Below are positions 5,475 to 6,334 of a stretch of DNA of 6,334 nt, piece after piece; within the stretch, counting starts at the first letter, position 1; each line of letters opens with the position of its first letter. Origin of the DNA: Chryseobacterium gleum (lineage in GTDB: Bacteria > Bacteroidota > Bacteroidia > Flavobacteriales_D > Sanyastnellaceae); NCBI GenBank assembly GCA_945883885.1, contig CAMCYM010000099.1, forward strand, positions 1-6,334, given 5' to 3'. The notes beneath the pieces are model-generated. The model did no database searches and was not told the DNA's origin. It was given only the letters and a program-made list of their open reading frames with translations. Both the position numbers and the translations under genes were made by a program.

Positions 5475-5501
5475 AAAAAGGGACCGACTTGCGCCGGTCC
5501 C
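5473..5501 (-). terminator. Rho-independent terminator for the TSP3/SPOR gene
   Basis: On the minus strand, stem arms at 5501-5495 and 5486-5480 (GGGACCG/CGGTCCC, 7 bp, 8-base loop) are followed at once by seven Ts (5479-5473). It lies 42 bases after the stop codon at 5546-5544. On the plus strand there is an A-tract before the stem and no T-tract after it, so it should work mainly on minus-strand transcripts. Two of the seven tract bases belong to the TAA stop of the FAD gene. Confidence 0.85.
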
Positions 5502-5543
5502 CCGTGGAGATATAGTGTACCGGTTGCCCGGCGGATGCCCCAC

Positions 5544-6334
5544 TCAGTCTTCGGTCAAGATGACGTCCGGAATCGATGCGGCGTTGTCGAGCAGGATCCG
5601 CTCCTCGAGGAGGCGCGCTTCCTGGATGCCGAGCGGCCGTCCGTTCAAATCGCCGACCACAAAGGCAGCCGGGAAACCATATGCTTGGATGGCAGCGAGT
5701 TGGCGCTCAGCATCTTGCTCGGTAGCCACCGGCAGCGTGCTGAACCGCAGCTGTCCGTTGTTGTCGAATACCGGCTTGATGAGGCCTGCCTTCAAGGCTT
5801 CGTTCACAAGGTCCATGTTCACATCCCGCACGGATTCAGCGAGTTGGATGCGGTACCGCGGGCGCAGATCGGGGTGTGCACCCAGCGGAACGCTCGAGGG
5901 AATCAAGGCATCGGCCTTCACCTTCGGCGGCTCGATGGCCGCCGTTGCGGTCGTCGACGTCGCAGTCGGCTTTCCGCCCTCGATTTGGCCGCCCATCGAG
6001 GCAGCAAGGGCGCGCTCAGCCGCCGTCAAGCCCGTCGCATCGACCGCAGTCGTGCGGGTCTTCGGAGCCTTCGGGTCTTCCGATTCGATGCGGGCATAGG
6101 CCACGACCGGCTCTTCAGAAACCGTCTTCGGAGCGAGCAGTTGCTCCCATTCGGTGGCGGTATGCACACTGCCGTTGAGGTCCACCTGAGCCGTGGCTGG
6201 CGAGAACACTTCGGTATCGAGGTAATCCGCAACGCCGTCTCCGTCAGCATCCGTGGGGCATCCTGTCGTGTAAACGGTAACGCCTCCCGGTGTGCCCGGG
6301 CATTCGTCTTTGCGGTCGCGCACACCGTCCCCGT
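5544..6334 (-). CDS. Envelope protein with thrombospondin type 3 repeats and a SPOR-like domain (N-terminus off the window)
   Basis: The last 262 residues are visible; the frame is open to the window edge. The visible part starts with calcium-binding thrombospondin type 3 repeats: GDGVRDRKDECPGTPGGV, then a Cys-Pro and TDADGDGVADYLDTE, with the Asp spacing and 'CPGTPGGV' typical of these repeats in Bacteroidota outer-membrane proteins. A linker rich in Ala, Thr and Pro follows (about visible residues 75-155). The C-terminal part (about 159-240, bases 5615-5858) has YRIQLAESVRDVN, LIKPVFDNNGQLRFSTLPVA, then DAERQLAAIQAYGFPAAFVV, which fits the pattern of a SPOR (peptidoglycan-binding) domain, although the usual 'QIGAF' is replaced by 'QLAES'. 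The protein is probably periplasmic or outer-membrane-attached and bound to peptidoglycan, possibly with a beta-barrel or OmpA-like N-terminus beyond the edge; this is inference. The GTG at 6323 falls inside the first repeat and is not the start. A rho-independent terminator follows the stop. Confidence 0.8.
   Translation of the reverse strand, partial: GDGVRDRKDECPGTPGGVTVYTTGCPTDADGDGVADYLDTEVFSPATAQVDLNGSVHTATEWEQLLAPKTVSEEPVVAYARIESEDPKAPKTRTTAVDATGLTAAERALAASMGGQIEGGKPTATSTTATAAIEPPKVKADALIPSSVPLGAHPDLRPRYRIQLAESVRDVNMDLVNEALKAGLIKPVFDNNGQLRFSTLPVATEQDAERQLAAIQAYGFPAAFVVGDLNGRPLGIQEARLLEERILLDNAASIPDVILTED

Noticed and set aside
4930..6099. Open frame of 389 codons on the plus strand
   Set aside because: It runs out of frame through the FAD gene, across the terminator and antisense through the TSP3/SPOR gene, with Ser/Pro/Arg-rich low-complexity sequence.

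Overview
The window looks like chromosomal DNA from a GC-rich member of the Bacteroidota, probably a Flavobacteriales-like lineage. This rests on three things. The protein families are ones typical of that phylum: a fused alpha/beta E1 dehydrogenase, a two-helix membrane protein with TPR-like repeats, a pRiA4b ORF3-like protein, and an envelope protein with thrombospondin type 3 repeats and a SPOR-like domain. Start codons lack Shine-Dalgarno sequences. Several starts are preceded at very short distance by matches to the Bacteroidota -7 promoter element TAnnTTTG. The genus cannot be determined from the sequence.

Layout: (1) 1-266, minus, N-terminal part of a pRiA4b ORF3-like protein, running off the left edge. 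(2) 267-338, a short divergent promoter region. (3) 339-890, plus, a TPR-like membrane protein. (4) 891-1126, non-coding: three GC-rich hairpins with conserved linkers, then a less GC-rich leader with two small palindromes. (5) 1127-1564, plus, a small four-helix membrane protein of unknown function. (6) 1565-1761, non-coding, between converging genes, with more hairpins on both strands and six tandem G-rich hexamers. (7) 1762-3804, minus, a fused 2-oxoacid dehydrogenase E1. (8) 3805-3851, a 47-base divergent promoter region. (9) 3852-5474, plus, an FAD-dependent dehydrogenase of the COG2509 type. (10) 5475-5543, convergent junction with a rho-independent terminator serving the minus strand. 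(11) 5544-6334, minus, C-terminal part of the TSP3/SPOR envelope protein, running off the right edge. No gap without a gene exceeds 300 bases.

The genes do not form one pathway. They are mostly single-gene units arranged divergently or convergently. The E1 enzyme would feed acyl-CoA metabolism together with E2 and E3 proteins encoded elsewhere. The FAD enzyme is divergent from it, but no functional link is evident.

The most interesting signal is non-coding. A family of seven small hairpins, six with perfect 7-bp stems and one with a single G-T wobble, begins 1 to 10 bases after three different stop codons. Each hairpin lies in the same orientation as the gene it follows. The stems differ in sequence but keep full pairing, and the linkers are related G-rich sequences built on a GAGGTT-like hexamer. 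None has a U-tract. The fourth gene end, at 5544, carries an ordinary U-tract terminator instead. These hairpins may be a repeat-derived gene-end element. No defence system, CRISPR array, RNA gene or insertion sequence is visible.
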